Assembly: GCF_002332255.1 (NCBI RefSeq) | Contig: NZ_NRGW01000001.1 | Location: forward strand, 744,001-808,000 | DNA from: Halomonas sp. JB37 | GTDB lineage: Bacteria > Pseudomonadota > Gammaproteobacteria > Pseudomonadales > Halomonadaceae | DNA: 64,000 bases | Reading direction: 5' to 3' | In this document: positions 26,365-37,970 of the stretch, in pieces | Numbering within the stretch: position 1 is the first letter of the stretch | Layout: the number at the start of each line of letters is the position of its first letter | The notes under the pieces: generated by a model | The model's database searches: none | What the model saw: the letters and a program-made list of their open reading frames with translations, nothing else | What the model was told of the DNA's origin: nothing | Program-made: the position numbers and the translations under genes

Positions 26365-27362
26365 GGAAGCGTGAAGGTACGCCAAAACGGTCTAAATACG
26401 GCGGGCTATACGGTTTCGTACTGCTAGCCTTAGCGATTGTTAGTCCTAACGCCTGGGCTTGCACGATAAGTCCAAACATTAGCGCAGCCTTTGGTAGTGT
26501 CAATTCTTTTGTTATCGAAAGCTCGCCTCAAAATACCTCGGCTCAACCCAGTGCAGGTGCTGTTTGCCAAGGCGCTTTGCTAGGGCTAGCCGTTACCTCC
26601 AACCAGAGGATTCGTGCCACGCTTAACAGCACTAACCAAGGACGGCTGGTTAACATCGAGAATAACGACGCAATTCCTTATCGCATCTTTGCTCTGGCAT
26701 CACAGAATGAGCAAATGTTCCTCGGTACGGCTTATAACTATTTTAATCCTGTGCTGATTGATCTACTTGGTCTGATTGGTGGCCAAAACATTAATATTCC
26801 CATGGAATTTAGAACCTTACCCACTACCAATGTTGCAGCCGGCATGTATACGGACACACTGACCATCAATTGGAATTGGCGAATCTGCGACATTGGATTG
26901 TTAGGAATTTGCCTAGCAAGGACGGGTACAGGAACTACTACCATCAATCTTAGTATCATGGTCACTCCTGACTGCGCGATTCAAGCCCCCGACCTGGATT
27001 TCGGCAGTGCGCCGCTTGTAGCGGGTTTTGACACAGTCTCTCGCACGATTGACATTACCTGCACGAAAGGCAGTGACTATTCAGTTGGGTTAAGCGACGG
27101 GCAGCATGCCGCGGGTAACGTGCGACGAATGGAAGGCGGCGGCCAATACCTTAATTACCAGCTTTACAAAGGAACGACTGGTAACAGCCGCTGGGGAAAT
27201 GGTGGCAGCGAACGACGCGCCTCGTCGACAGCCGATACAAACCCTGGCACGCCGAGCGGCAGCTCTCAAGGTTTTACTTATCGTGCCGAGATACTGCCGG
27301 GACAAAGCACGCCACCGGCTGGCACCTATACCGATATGATTATTGTTGATGTTGCGTTCTAA
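26355..27362 (+). CDS. csuE: Csu-type two-domain tip adhesin
   Basis: A 335-residue secreted protein with two SCPU domains. The N-terminal one starts at ACTISPNISAAFGSVN after the signal peptide; the C-terminal one includes VTPDCAIQAPDLDFGSAPL, DITCTKGSDYSVGLSDGQ and the closing PPAGTYTDMIIVDVAF. The N-terminal domain of CsuE carries hydrophobic finger loops that attach to abiotic surfaces; here that domain is AQ/N/G rich with hydrophobic patches. It overlaps csuD by ten bases and is last in the operon. Confidence 0.85.
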   Translation: MSLGKREGTPKRSKYGGLYGFVLLALAIVSPNAWACTISPNISAAFGSVNSFVIESSPQNTSAQPSAGAVCQGALLGLAVTSNQRIRATLNSTNQGRLVNIENNDAIPYRIFALASQNEQMFLGTAYNYFNPVLIDLLGLIGGQNINIPMEFRTLPTTNVAAGMYTDTLTINWNWRICDIGLLGICLARTGTGTTTINLSIMVTPDCAIQAPDLDFGSAPLVAGFDTVSRTIDITCTKGSDYSVGLSDGQHAAGNVRRMEGGGQYLNYQLYKGTTGNSRWGNGGSERRASSTADTNPGTPSGSSQGFTYRAEILPGQSTPPAGTYTDMIIVDVAF

Positions 27363-27388
27363 GTCGCTTTTGCCCAGGAGCCCCGCAA

Positions 27389-28324
27389 TCAAGCGCCCTT
27401 AGACGACGCTAACGTGTACAAAAACTCTAATCCCAGCGTGGCGGCGGCGAGCGAAGTAATGTCGCCGTGGTCATAAGCGGGATTAACCTCCACCACGTCC
27501 ATGCCGATTAAATCCATACCGACCATGCCGCGGATGACTTTCAACATTAAGTCAGTCGACATACCGCCGCAAACGGGCGTGCCGGTGCCGGGGGCGTAGG
27601 CGGGGTCGAGACCATCAATGTCCAAACTAACGTAGGCCGGGTGATGGCCAACGCGGGCGCGTATACGTTCTAGCACCGCAGCAGGGCCGTGGTCGTTGAC
27701 CCAGTCAGCATCCAGCACTTCATAAGGATGGTTGCGGCGGTCGTAGCTGGTGCGGATACCAATTTGCAGCGAGTGCTCAGGCACGACCAGGCCTTCTTTT
27801 AGGGCGTGGTGAAAAATGGTGCCGTGATCAAAGCGCGTGCCTTGCTCGTAAGTGTCAGTGTGAGCATCGAAATGAATCAGTGCTAACGGGCCGTGTACCC
27901 GAGCATGGGCGCGCAGCAGTGGCAGGCTAATGTAATGATCGCCGCCAAGTGTCAGCATTTTTTTACCCGCGCTTAGCCAGCGATGGGCATGACTTTCCAG
28001 ATTGTCTACCAGGCTTTCTGGCTCGCCATACGCATAGTCAACGTTGCCGGCATCGCACACGCTTAGGCGTTCTTCTAGCGCAAAGTCCCACGGCCAGCGT
28101 TTGCCTTCCCAGATTAAATTAGCGGTGCTTTGACGAATAGTATTTGGCCCCATGCGGGTGCCGGCACGGCCCGAACAGGCAAGGTCAAAAGGTACGCCAC
28201 TTACCACGACATCGGCGTCGGTTGCCTTGGGGTCCGTCGCTTTTGCTACGCCCATAAAGGTAGAAATCACATCGCCATAGAGGCTGGGCATCGTTTGTGC
28301 AGACATTGCGTGGTGGTGAGTCAC
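27389..28324 (-). CDS. speB: Agmatinase / ureohydrolase family protein
   Basis: A 311-residue arginase-fold enzyme. All manganese motifs are present: LGGDHYISLP, IHFDAHTDTYEQ and SLDIDGLDPAYAPGTGTPVCGG. The active-site and size pattern fits agmatinase (agmatine to putrescine and urea), although guanidinobutyrase or guanidinopropionase cannot be excluded without a tree. The start is GTG 28324 with AAGGAG ten bases before it. It is divergent from a LysR gene 130 bases away, which probably controls it. Confidence 0.85.
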   Translation of the reverse strand: MTHHHAMSAQTMPSLYGDVISTFMGVAKATDPKATDADVVVSGVPFDLACSGRAGTRMGPNTIRQSTANLIWEGKRWPWDFALEERLSVCDAGNVDYAYGEPESLVDNLESHAHRWLSAGKKMLTLGGDHYISLPLLRAHARVHGPLALIHFDAHTDTYEQGTRFDHGTIFHHALKEGLVVPEHSLQIGIRTSYDRRNHPYEVLDADWVNDHGPAAVLERIRARVGHHPAYVSLDIDGLDPAYAPGTGTPVCGGMSTDLMLKVIRGMVGMDLIGMDVVEVNPAYDHGDITSLAAATLGLEFLYTLASSKGA

Positions 28325-28453
28325 CGGTGTGCTTCTCCTTATGGTCAGGAAATCGCTGATAGTCGCGAATGGGGCAGACGATAAGGAATAATTGGTAATA
28401 ATTTAAATGAATGTTTAGAATTTAATCATTCATAAAATGAATAGTAGTCATTT

Positions 28454-29392
28454 ATGCGATCGTTCCGCCATTTCGACCTTAACCTGCTACTGGTCTTTGA
28501 GACGCTGATGCGCGAGCGCCACGTTACTCGGGCGGCAGAAGCGCTCTATCTCAGCCAGCCAGCGCTGAGCCACGCGCTTAAGCGCCTGCGTGAGTCGCTG
28601 GGCGACCCGCTGTTTGTGCGCACAGAAAACGGCATGCAGCCAACCCCACGCGCACTGGCGCTATTGCCCGTCGTGCAGCAGGCGCTGGCGCTACTTCGTG
28701 AGGGCCTTGCGCCGCCTGCCGTATTTTCGCCGGACGAGAGCACGCGGCGCTTTACGCTTGCCACCACGGATTACTTTGAAGAGGTGATGTACCCGCCTTT
28801 TCTTAGCCAGCTATTGGCCTATGCGCCGGGCATTAGCTTTTCAATTGAGTTGATTACCCCTGATGTATTAAGTGAAGGTCTTGAACAACGCCATGTCGAC
28901 ATGGTGGTAGGATTGGATAGCCAAAGCGCGCTGCCTAGTGGCGTAATACAAACGCCCTGGATGGATGAGGAGCTGGTCTGTTTGGCGGCGACTCACAATA
29001 AGCGCATAGGGGAGGCGTTAGATATCGTGCAATTTGCCCGCGAAAGACATGTGGAGCTGACCGATATCAGCGGCCTGCGCCCCAGTAACATTGACAGCTG
29101 TTTGGTGCAGCACGGCTTAACGCGGCATGTGATTTCTAAGAATCTCAACTATATCGCCGCCGCACGGGTGGTGGCGCTAACAGAGGCGGTCATGACGCTC
29201 CCACGGCAAATGGCTGAACGGTTTGTCGATATGCTGCCGGTACGCTTAGTGGAACCACCTCAGGAATTGCCAGCGTTAAAAATGACCCTGATCCAGCATG
29301 GGCTCTATGCCAGCGATCCGGCCATTGCCTGGCTTTATCAGCAGCTTATGACGTTTGCTCAGGCATTCAGCCACCGGCCTTCTGCGGCTTAA
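28454..29392 (+). CDS. LysR-family regulator divergent to agmatinase
   Basis: A 312-residue protein with an N-terminal helix-turn-helix (HVTRAAEALYLSQPALSHAL), a recognition end DPLFVRTENGMQPTPRA and a substrate-binding domain that opens RRFTLATTDYFEEVMYP. The pattern is close to LysR proteins of the NodD/NahR-like subgroup, which read small carboxylates or aromatics. The shared 130-base region with the agmatinase gene is AT-rich and contains ATTCATAAAATGAAT, a possible operator. A role in controlling ureohydrolase expression is inferred from position. Confidence 0.85.
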   Translation: MRSFRHFDLNLLLVFETLMRERHVTRAAEALYLSQPALSHALKRLRESLGDPLFVRTENGMQPTPRALALLPVVQQALALLREGLAPPAVFSPDESTRRFTLATTDYFEEVMYPPFLSQLLAYAPGISFSIELITPDVLSEGLEQRHVDMVVGLDSQSALPSGVIQTPWMDEELVCLAATHNKRIGEALDIVQFARERHVELTDISGLRPSNIDSCLVQHGLTRHVISKNLNYIAAARVVALTEAVMTLPRQMAERFVDMLPVRLVEPPQELPALKMTLIQHGLYASDPAIAWLYQQLMTFAQAFSHRPSAA

Positions 29393-29548
29393 TAAAAGAA
29401 ATATTAGCTTTTAATGTTGTCCTGACAAGATTAAAGACGGTTGAAAGAAAACTAGCCGTCAGTAATGATGCTATGCCTTGAGCGGAATGTGCGTTGCATT
29501 ACGTTCATTTAAGGGGCGCTGTAGACAATTAATAAAAGGAGAACGCCA

Positions 29549-31120
29549 GTGAAAATAGGCGCACCGAAGGAGAGTGCCCGGGGAGAAGCGCGTGTAGCGC
29601 TAACCCCTGAGAGCGCAAAGCAGATCCAGAAACTAGGCCATGAGTGCCTAGTTGAAACTGGCGCAGGCCTTGCTGCGGGCTTTAATGACGACACTTATCG
29701 CGATGCTGGTGTGACGGTGGTGGACGGGCCTGAGGCGCTCTGGCGTGATGCTGAGGTGGTCATTAAAGTCCGCGAGCCCTCTGATGAAGAGGCCGAACGC
29801 CTGCGTGAAGGTCAAACACTGATTGCCTTCTTCTGGCCGGCCCAAAATGAAGCGCTGCTAGAGAAGTGTAAGGCCCAGGGCGCGACCGTTGTGGCGATGG
29901 ATATGGTGCCGCGTATTTCGCGTGCCCAGAAGATGGATGCGCTCTCTTCCATGGCCAATATCGCGGGCTATCGCGCGGTGATTGAGGCGGGCAATAACTT
30001 TGGCCGCTTCTTTACCGGCCAAGTGACTGCCGCGGGCAAAGTGCCACCGGCTAAGGTGCTTGTGATTGGCGCGGGCGTGGCGGGGTTGGCCGCGATTGGT
30101 ACAGCCACCAGTCTGGGCGCAGTCGTCCGTGCGTTTGACGTGCGCCCCGAAGTGTCTGAGCAGATCGAATCCATGGGCGCGGAGTTCGTGTTCCTTGATT
30201 TTGAGGATAGCCAGGACGGTTCTGAAAGCGGTGGTTACGCATCACCTTCAAGCCCTGAGTTCCGCGAAAAGCAGCTTGAATGCTTCCGTGAGCAGGCTCT
30301 CGATGTCGATATCGTCATCACTACCGCACTGATCCCCGGCAAGCCCGCGCCCAAGCTTTGGCTGGACGATATGGTCGCGGCCATGAAACCAGGCTCGGTG
30401 ATTATTGATCTAGCCGCCGAAAAAGGCGGCAACTGCGATCTCACCAAGCCTGACGAGCGCGTGGTCAGCGATAACGGCGTAATAGTGATCGGCTACACCG
30501 ATTTCCCATCGCGCATGGCAACGCAATCATCCTTGCTCTACGCCACCAATATTCGCCATATGCTGACGGATCTAACGCCTGAAAAAGAAGGCGTGATTAA
30601 TCACAATATGGATGACGATGTGATTCGTGGCGCTACGGTGACGCATCAGGGCGAAATCACCTTCCCACCGCCGCCGCCCAAAGTGAAAGCGATTGGTGCG
30701 GCTAAGCCGAAGAAAAAAGAGAAAGAGCCCACGCCTGAAGAGAAAAAAGCCGCCGAGATTGCCGGCTTTAAAGCGCAAACCACGCGCCAAGTGGGGCTGT
30801 TGGCCATCGGTGGCGCGTTGATGCTGCTGCTCGGTCAGGTCGCGCCTGTTTCCTTTATGCAGCACTTTATTGTCTTTGTATTAGCCTGCTTTATCGGTTT
30901 CCAGGTGATTTGGAAAGTAAGCCACTCGCTGCACACGCCGTTGATGGCGGTGACCAATGCGATTTCGGGCATCATTATTTTGGGGGCGATTCTGCAGATT
31001 GGTTCCGGCAGCGCAGTGGTTAGCGTATTGGCGGCAATCTCAGTGCTTATCGCGTCAATTAACATCGTGGGTGGCTTCCTGGTGACACGCCGGATGCTGG
31101 CCATGTTCCAAAAATCCTAA
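29549..31120 (+). CDS. pntA: NAD(P) transhydrogenase subunit alpha
   Basis: A 523-residue protein. The N-terminal NAD(H)-binding domain I has [17 protein letters not shown] and the Rossmann motif [17 protein letters not shown]; a Pro/Lys/Glu-rich linker at about 370-400 leads to four membrane helices at the C-terminus. PntAB uses the proton gradient to drive hydride transfer from NADH to NADP+, supplying NADPH. The start is GTG 29549 with AAGGAG seven bases upstream. It is in an operon with pntB 16 bases downstream. Confidence 0.95.
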   Translation: MKIGAPKESARGEARVALTPESAKQIQKLGHECLVETGAGLAAGFNDDTYRDAGVTVVDGPEALWRDAEVVIKVREPSDEEAERLREGQTLIAFFWPAQNEALLEKCKAQGATVVAMDMVPRISRAQKMDALSSMANIAGYRAVIEAGNNFGRFFTGQVTAAGKVPPAKVLVIGAGVAGLAAIGTATSLGAVVRAFDVRPEVSEQIESMGAEFVFLDFEDSQDGSESGGYASPSSPEFREKQLECFREQALDVDIVITTALIPGKPAPKLWLDDMVAAMKPGSVIIDLAAEKGGNCDLTKPDERVVSDNGVIVIGYTDFPSRMATQSSLLYATNIRHMLTDLTPEKEGVINHNMDDDVIRGATVTHQGEITFPPPPPKVKAIGAAKPKKKEKEPTPEEKKAAEIAGFKAQTTRQVGLLAIGGALMLLLGQVAPVSFMQHFIVFVLACFIGFQVIWKVSHSLHTPLMAVTNAISGIIILGAILQIGSGSAVVSVLAAISVLIASINIVGGFLVTRRMLAMFQKS

Positions 31121-31136
31121 GCGGCGGAGAGACGAT

Positions 31137-32579
31137 ATGTTGGGTCAAGGATTCGTATCTGCCGCGGCAATCGCGGCAAGCGTACTATTTATTTTGTCGC
31201 TAGGCGGCTTAAGTAACCAAGAAAAAGCTAAACGCGCCGTGTGGTACGGCATCGTCGGTATGGCATTGGCGGTGTTTTTCACCGCCTTTGGGCCAGGCAT
31301 TGGCGGCTACTGGTGGCTGATTCCGATGATGCTGATCGGCGCAGGGATTGGCGCTTATGTCGCGGGCAAGGTCGAGATGACCGAAATGCCCCAGCTAGTC
31401 GCCGCACTGCATAGTTTTGTGGGCTTGGCTGCGGTACTCGTGGCGTGGGGCGCCGATTTAGAACGCCGTCGGGTAATGGCCGCGCGGGCCGCTGAGGCCT
31501 CGCTGGATCAGTTCTCCGCGTTTGCGGCGCTGGTCGCTACCAAAGCCCCTGACGAGCTGATGTTTCTGCAGGTTGAGGTAGTGCTGGGCATCTTTATCGG
31601 CGCAGTGACCTTTACCGGCTCGGTGATTGCGTTTGGTAAGCTGGCGGGCAAAATCGATGGCAAACCCCGTCAACTGCCCGGTGGGCATTTGCTCAATGCG
31701 GGCGCGGCGGTGCTGTCGCTGCTGTTAGCCATTCTTTACCTGAACGGTGCCGGCTTCTGGACGCTGATACTGTTAGCAGCGCTGGCATTCTTTATCGGCT
31801 ATCACCTGATCATGGGGATTGGCGGGGCGGATATGCCGGTGGTGGTGTCGATGCTCAACAGCTACTCCGGCTGGGCGGCGGCGGCTATCGGCTTTACGCT
31901 CTCCAACGACCTGCTGATTGTGACGGGTGCGCTGGTAGGTTCATCGGGTGCGATTCTCTCCTACATCATGTGTAAAGCGATGAACCGCAAGTTCATCAAT
32001 GTGATCTTAGGCGGTTTTGGCGGTAAGCAAGGGCCCGCGGCGGAGATTGAAGGCGAGCAGGTGGCCATTGATGCAGGCGGCGTAGCGAGTGCCCTGAATG
32101 ATGCTGATAGCGTCATTATTGTGCCGGGTTACGGCATGGCCGTGGCTCAAGCACAAAGCGCGGTGAGTGATTTAGTGCGTAAGCTGCGCGCGTCGGGTAA
32201 AACCGTTCGCTTTGGTATTCACCCGGTGGCCGGGCGCTTGCCAGGGCATATGAACGTGCTGCTGGCTGAAGCCAAAGTGCCCTATGATATCGTGCTAGAA
32301 ATGGATGAAATTAACGATGACTTCGCCTCTACAGATGTGGTGATCGTGATTGGCTCCAACGATATCGTTAACCCCGCGGCTGAAGAAGACCCGAATAGCC
32401 CCATTGCCGGTATGCCGGTGCTTAAAGTGTGGGAGGCGAAGCAGGTATTTGTCAGCAAGCGCGGCCAGGGTACTGGTTATTCCGGCATTGAAAATCCGCT
32501 GTTCTTCAAAGATAACACGCGGATGTTCTATGGGGATGCGCGCGATAGTCTCAATACGTTGCTGCCGTTGATTGATTAG
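31137..32579 (+). CDS. pntB: NAD(P) transhydrogenase subunit beta
   Basis: A 480-residue partner of PntA, with about nine membrane helices followed by the NADP(H)-binding domain III. Diagnostic segments are [22 protein letters not shown], the nucleotide loop [34 protein letters not shown] and [11 protein letters not shown]. Length and motifs are complete. A strong terminator follows. Confidence 0.95.
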   Translation: MLGQGFVSAAAIAASVLFILSLGGLSNQEKAKRAVWYGIVGMALAVFFTAFGPGIGGYWWLIPMMLIGAGIGAYVAGKVEMTEMPQLVAALHSFVGLAAVLVAWGADLERRRVMAARAAEASLDQFSAFAALVATKAPDELMFLQVEVVLGIFIGAVTFTGSVIAFGKLAGKIDGKPRQLPGGHLLNAGAAVLSLLLAILYLNGAGFWTLILLAALAFFIGYHLIMGIGGADMPVVVSMLNSYSGWAAAAIGFTLSNDLLIVTGALVGSSGAILSYIMCKAMNRKFINVILGGFGGKQGPAAEIEGEQVAIDAGGVASALNDADSVIIVPGYGMAVAQAQSAVSDLVRKLRASGKTVRFGIHPVAGRLPGHMNVLLAEAKVPYDIVLEMDEINDDFASTDVVIVIGSNDIVNPAAEEDPNSPIAGMPVLKVWEAKQVFVSKRGQGTGYSGIENPLFFKDNTRMFYGDARDSLNTLLPLID

Positions 32580-32637
32580 GTTCAGGCGAAGACGTTAAGC
32601 GGCGTTAATCCGCCATTAGCTGCGTCAGTCTGCACGT

Positions 32638-32665
32638 AAGCCCGCGATTATTCGCGGGCTTTTTT
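32638..32665 (+). terminator. Rho-independent terminator of pntAB
   Basis: Perfect nine-base arms AAGCCCGCG / CGCGGGCTT with a six-base loop and a run of T. Confidence 0.9.
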
Positions 32666-32733
32666 GTGCTGTGCAGGCCATTGCCACTCCTGCTATGGTC
32701 ATTAGCCGCCTTGGCTGCTGAGCGCTCACTATT

Positions 32734-34500
32734 ATGAATCAACGTTCTAACCCCCGTGTTCTGCTGCGTTTGCTGGGACTCCTTCGCCCATACCGGCTAC
32801 GGTTAGCATTGGCTGGCCTGGCGCTGATACTGGCCTCTGGCAGTGTGCTGCTGCTGGGTAATGGGCTGCGCTTAGTGATTGATCGCGGCTTTATCGGGGC
32901 CGATGAGCGGGCCCTCGCGCAGGCATTGGCCTTGATGCTCGTCGTTGTGGCCGTGCTGGCGCTGGCATCTGCACTGCGCTATTACCAAGTGACCTGGATT
33001 GGCGAACGCTTGGCTGCCGATCTTCGCCTGCGCGTGTTTGACCATTTACTTTCCCTCGAGCCCAGCTTCTTTGAAAGCGCGAGCGAAGGACGTGCTGCCG
33101 GTGAAATTGCCTCTCGGCTGACCGCGGATACCAGCGTGCTACAGAGCTTGTTTGGCTCCTCCGTATCGCTGGCGCTACGTAATGCCGTGATGTTAATCGG
33201 TGCGGTGGTATTAATGCTGATCACTCAGCCTTGGCTTTCGGCGCTGGTGCTGATTGGCATTCCCGCCACGCTGCTGCCCATTGTGTGGTACGGCCGTCGA
33301 GTGCGGCGACTATCGCGTACCAGCCAAGACCGCGTGGCCGAACTTGGTCGCTATGCGGAGGAGGCGCTGAGCGGTATCCAAACGCTTCAGGCCTTTACCC
33401 ATGAAGCGGAGGATAAGCGTCACTATGGCCAGCGTGTCGAGCAGGCGTTTGGCAGTGCCGTAGAGCGCACGCAGCAGCGCGCCTGGCTGACGGGTATTGC
33501 CATGCTGGTCGTGTTTACGGCCGTTGGGCTGATGCTCTGGCAGGGTGGCCAAGCGGTATTAGCAGGCACCATGAGCGCCGGCGAGCTATCGGCGTTTATT
33601 TTCTACGCCGTGCTGGCAGCAGGCTCTATTGCCACGCTTGCCGAAGTGGCGGGCGATGTGCAGCGTGCAGCAGGGGCCGCTGAGCGGCTACTGGAATTAC
33701 TCGATACGCCGCCCGCTATCCAGTCGCCTATAAGCCCTCAAGCGTTACCCAATCCACCGCGTGGCGAGATTAGATTAGAGAACGTTAGCTTCGTCTATCC
33801 CGGTAGAACGACGCCAGCGCTCGAGGCGTTTGATTTACATATTCAGCCAGGAGAGCGAGTGGCTATTGTCGGCCCCTCGGGAGCGGGGAAAAGCACGCTG
33901 CTGGCACTGCTGCTGCGTTTTTATGACCCTAGCCAAGGGCATGTTTCCCTCGATGGCCTTGATATCCGTCGCTTAGATCTGAGTGCTTTGCGCAGTGCCA
34001 TCGGGCTTGTGGCCCAAGAGCCGGTGCTGTTTAGCGGCTCGGTAGCGGACAATCTTCGCTATGGCGACGCCGAGGCTGATCTTGGCAAATTACGGGGCGC
34101 CGCTCAGGATGCCAGCGCGCTTGCGTTTATCGAGGCGCTGCCCCAGGGCTTTGATACGCCGTTGGGGCCGGGGGGCGTGCAGCTTTCCGGTGGCCAGCGT
34201 CAGCGGCTCGCTATTGCCCGAGCGTTACTAAAAAATCCCGCCGTGCTGTTGCTGGATGAAGCCACCAGCGCCTTGGATGCCGAAAGCGAACGGCTTGTAC
34301 AGCAGGCGCTGGATCGGCTGATGGTAGGGCGCACCAGCATCGTGATCGCCCACCGGCTCGCCACGGTCATCGCGGCAGATCGATTACTGGTGCTGGATGG
34401 CGGGCGACTCGTTGCGGCGGGCACGCACGCTGAGTTAATCACCAACAGCCCGCTCTACCGTCATTTAGCCGCATTGCAGTTTGGCGGTGAAACGTTATAA
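32734..34500 (+). CDS. MsbA-like ABC exporter, fused membrane and ATPase domains
   Basis: A 588-residue half-transporter. Six membrane helices occupy about residues 18-300; the ATPase domain then shows Walker A GPSGAGKST, Q-loop VAQEPVLFSG, signature LSGGQRQRLAIARA, Walker B AVLLLDEATSALD and the switch His in IAHRL. It would work as a homodimer exporting lipids, drugs or peptides; the cargo cannot be told. It has no partner gene and is followed 25 bases later by an aldo/keto reductase in the same direction. Confidence 0.9.
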   Translation: MNQRSNPRVLLRLLGLLRPYRLRLALAGLALILASGSVLLLGNGLRLVIDRGFIGADERALAQALALMLVVVAVLALASALRYYQVTWIGERLAADLRLRVFDHLLSLEPSFFESASEGRAAGEIASRLTADTSVLQSLFGSSVSLALRNAVMLIGAVVLMLITQPWLSALVLIGIPATLLPIVWYGRRVRRLSRTSQDRVAELGRYAEEALSGIQTLQAFTHEAEDKRHYGQRVEQAFGSAVERTQQRAWLTGIAMLVVFTAVGLMLWQGGQAVLAGTMSAGELSAFIFYAVLAAGSIATLAEVAGDVQRAAGAAERLLELLDTPPAIQSPISPQALPNPPRGEIRLENVSFVYPGRTTPALEAFDLHIQPGERVAIVGPSGAGKSTLLALLLRFYDPSQGHVSLDGLDIRRLDLSALRSAIGLVAQEPVLFSGSVADNLRYGDAEADLGKLRGAAQDASALAFIEALPQGFDTPLGPGGVQLSGGQRQRLAIARALLKNPAVLLLDEATSALDAESERLVQQALDRLMVGRTSIVIAHRLATVIAADRLLVLDGGRLVAAGTHAELITNSPLYRHLAALQFGGETL

Positions 34501-34525
34501 AACTGTTTTAAAGCCGGGAGTTCCT

Positions 34526-35530
34526 ATGTCGAGTTTTTTCCAACGTCTTAATGCTGTTAATGCCCCTTCGATTGGGCTTGGCTGCATGAATCTTTCCCAT
34601 GGTTACGGCAGCATCGTGCCTGAAAGTGCCGCCCTGCGAGCGCTTGATGAGGCCTTTGATATGGGCTATCGCCATTTTGATACTGCCACTCTGTACGGCG
34701 GCACGGCCAATGAGCGTTTGGTCGGACGAGCTCTCGAAGGCAAGCGGCATCAGCTCTTTCTAGCCAGTAAATGTGGTATGGCGATGGACCCTGAGTCAGG
34801 CAAGCGAGTGATTGACGGCCGCCCGGCAACATTGCGCAAACAGTGCGAAGCGAGCCTTGCGCGGCTGCGTACCGACCATTTAGATCTCTACTACCTGCAT
34901 CGCTTGGATCGCCAAGTCCCCGTTGAAGAGAGCGTAGGCGCGCTAGGGCGCTTGATGGAAGAGGGCAAAATTGGTGGTGTGGGATTGTCTGAAGTTTCTG
35001 CGCTAACCTTGCGCCGCGCGGTGGCTGAATACCCCATTGCCGCGGTGCAGTCGGAATACTCGCTGTGGACGCGTAATCCTGAAATCGCGCTGATTGATGC
35101 GTGCCGTGAAGCAGGCACGGCCATGGTCGCGTTTAGCCCTTTGGGGCGAGGCTTTTTAGCCGGGGCCATTAACGACCCCGCACGCCTTGAAGAGGGCGAT
35201 ATGCGTCGTAATATGCCGCGCTTTAGTGCCGAGAACTATCCGCACAATGTCGCGCTGTTTGAACGCCTTGCGACGTTGGCGAGAGCATTAAGTGTCACGC
35301 CAGGGCAGCTGGCGCTTGCGTGGTTGCAGGCAAAAGGCAGCGACATTATCCCTATTCCGGGCACGCGTACACCTGCCCACATGCGCGAAAACTTAGCAGC
35401 ACAAACGCTGCGCCTTGATGACATCACCCTGACACAGCTGGATGCCATGATGACGCCAGACCAAGTGGCAGGTGCCCGCTACGGCGACGCTCAGCAAGCC
35501 GATATCGACACCGAAGAATTCACAGCGTAG
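34526..35530 (+). CDS. Aldo/keto reductase
   Basis: A 334-residue (beta/alpha)8 NADPH-dependent oxidoreductase of the AKR11/13-like group. Catalytic tetrad residues are visible: Asp in GYRHFDTATLYGG, Tyr of that motif, Lys in FLASKCGMA and His in DLYYLHRLD. The NADP site IPIPGTRTPAHMREN is near the C-terminus. The ATG at 34526 has GGGAG five bases upstream; an earlier in-frame start inside the ABC gene is not credible. The physiological carbonyl substrate is unknown. Confidence 0.9.
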   Translation: MSSFFQRLNAVNAPSIGLGCMNLSHGYGSIVPESAALRALDEAFDMGYRHFDTATLYGGTANERLVGRALEGKRHQLFLASKCGMAMDPESGKRVIDGRPATLRKQCEASLARLRTDHLDLYYLHRLDRQVPVEESVGALGRLMEEGKIGGVGLSEVSALTLRRAVAEYPIAAVQSEYSLWTRNPEIALIDACREAGTAMVAFSPLGRGFLAGAINDPARLEEGDMRRNMPRFSAENYPHNVALFERLATLARALSVTPGQLALAWLQAKGSDIIPIPGTRTPAHMRENLAAQTLRLDDITLTQLDAMMTPDQVAGARYGDAQQADIDTEEFTA

Positions 35531-35685
35531 CGGCAGCTAGCGGAAGTTGATAACGTAAAATAGCTAAAAGCTATTATCAATTTAATAAAAAGCAAATTGT
35601 GACTATGACCGTTCTGCTTTAAAACAGAGCTAGGTGAAAGTGCTGGGTAAGCGCATTACATTTCTTACGCACAATACTAGCGTGA

Positions 35686-37914
<2,229 letters not shown>

Positions 37915-37941
37915 TCACGACGAGGTTTAATTCGCTTTGCC

Positions 37942-37970
37942 AAGCCCGAATCTAGAATGCGGGCTTTTTT
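37942..37970. terminator. Terminator between convergent katG and nicB1
   Basis: Arms AAGCCCG / CGGGCTT with an 11-base loop, followed by TTTT on the plus strand. Its end overlaps the stop of the minus-strand gene by two bases. Confidence 0.85.
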
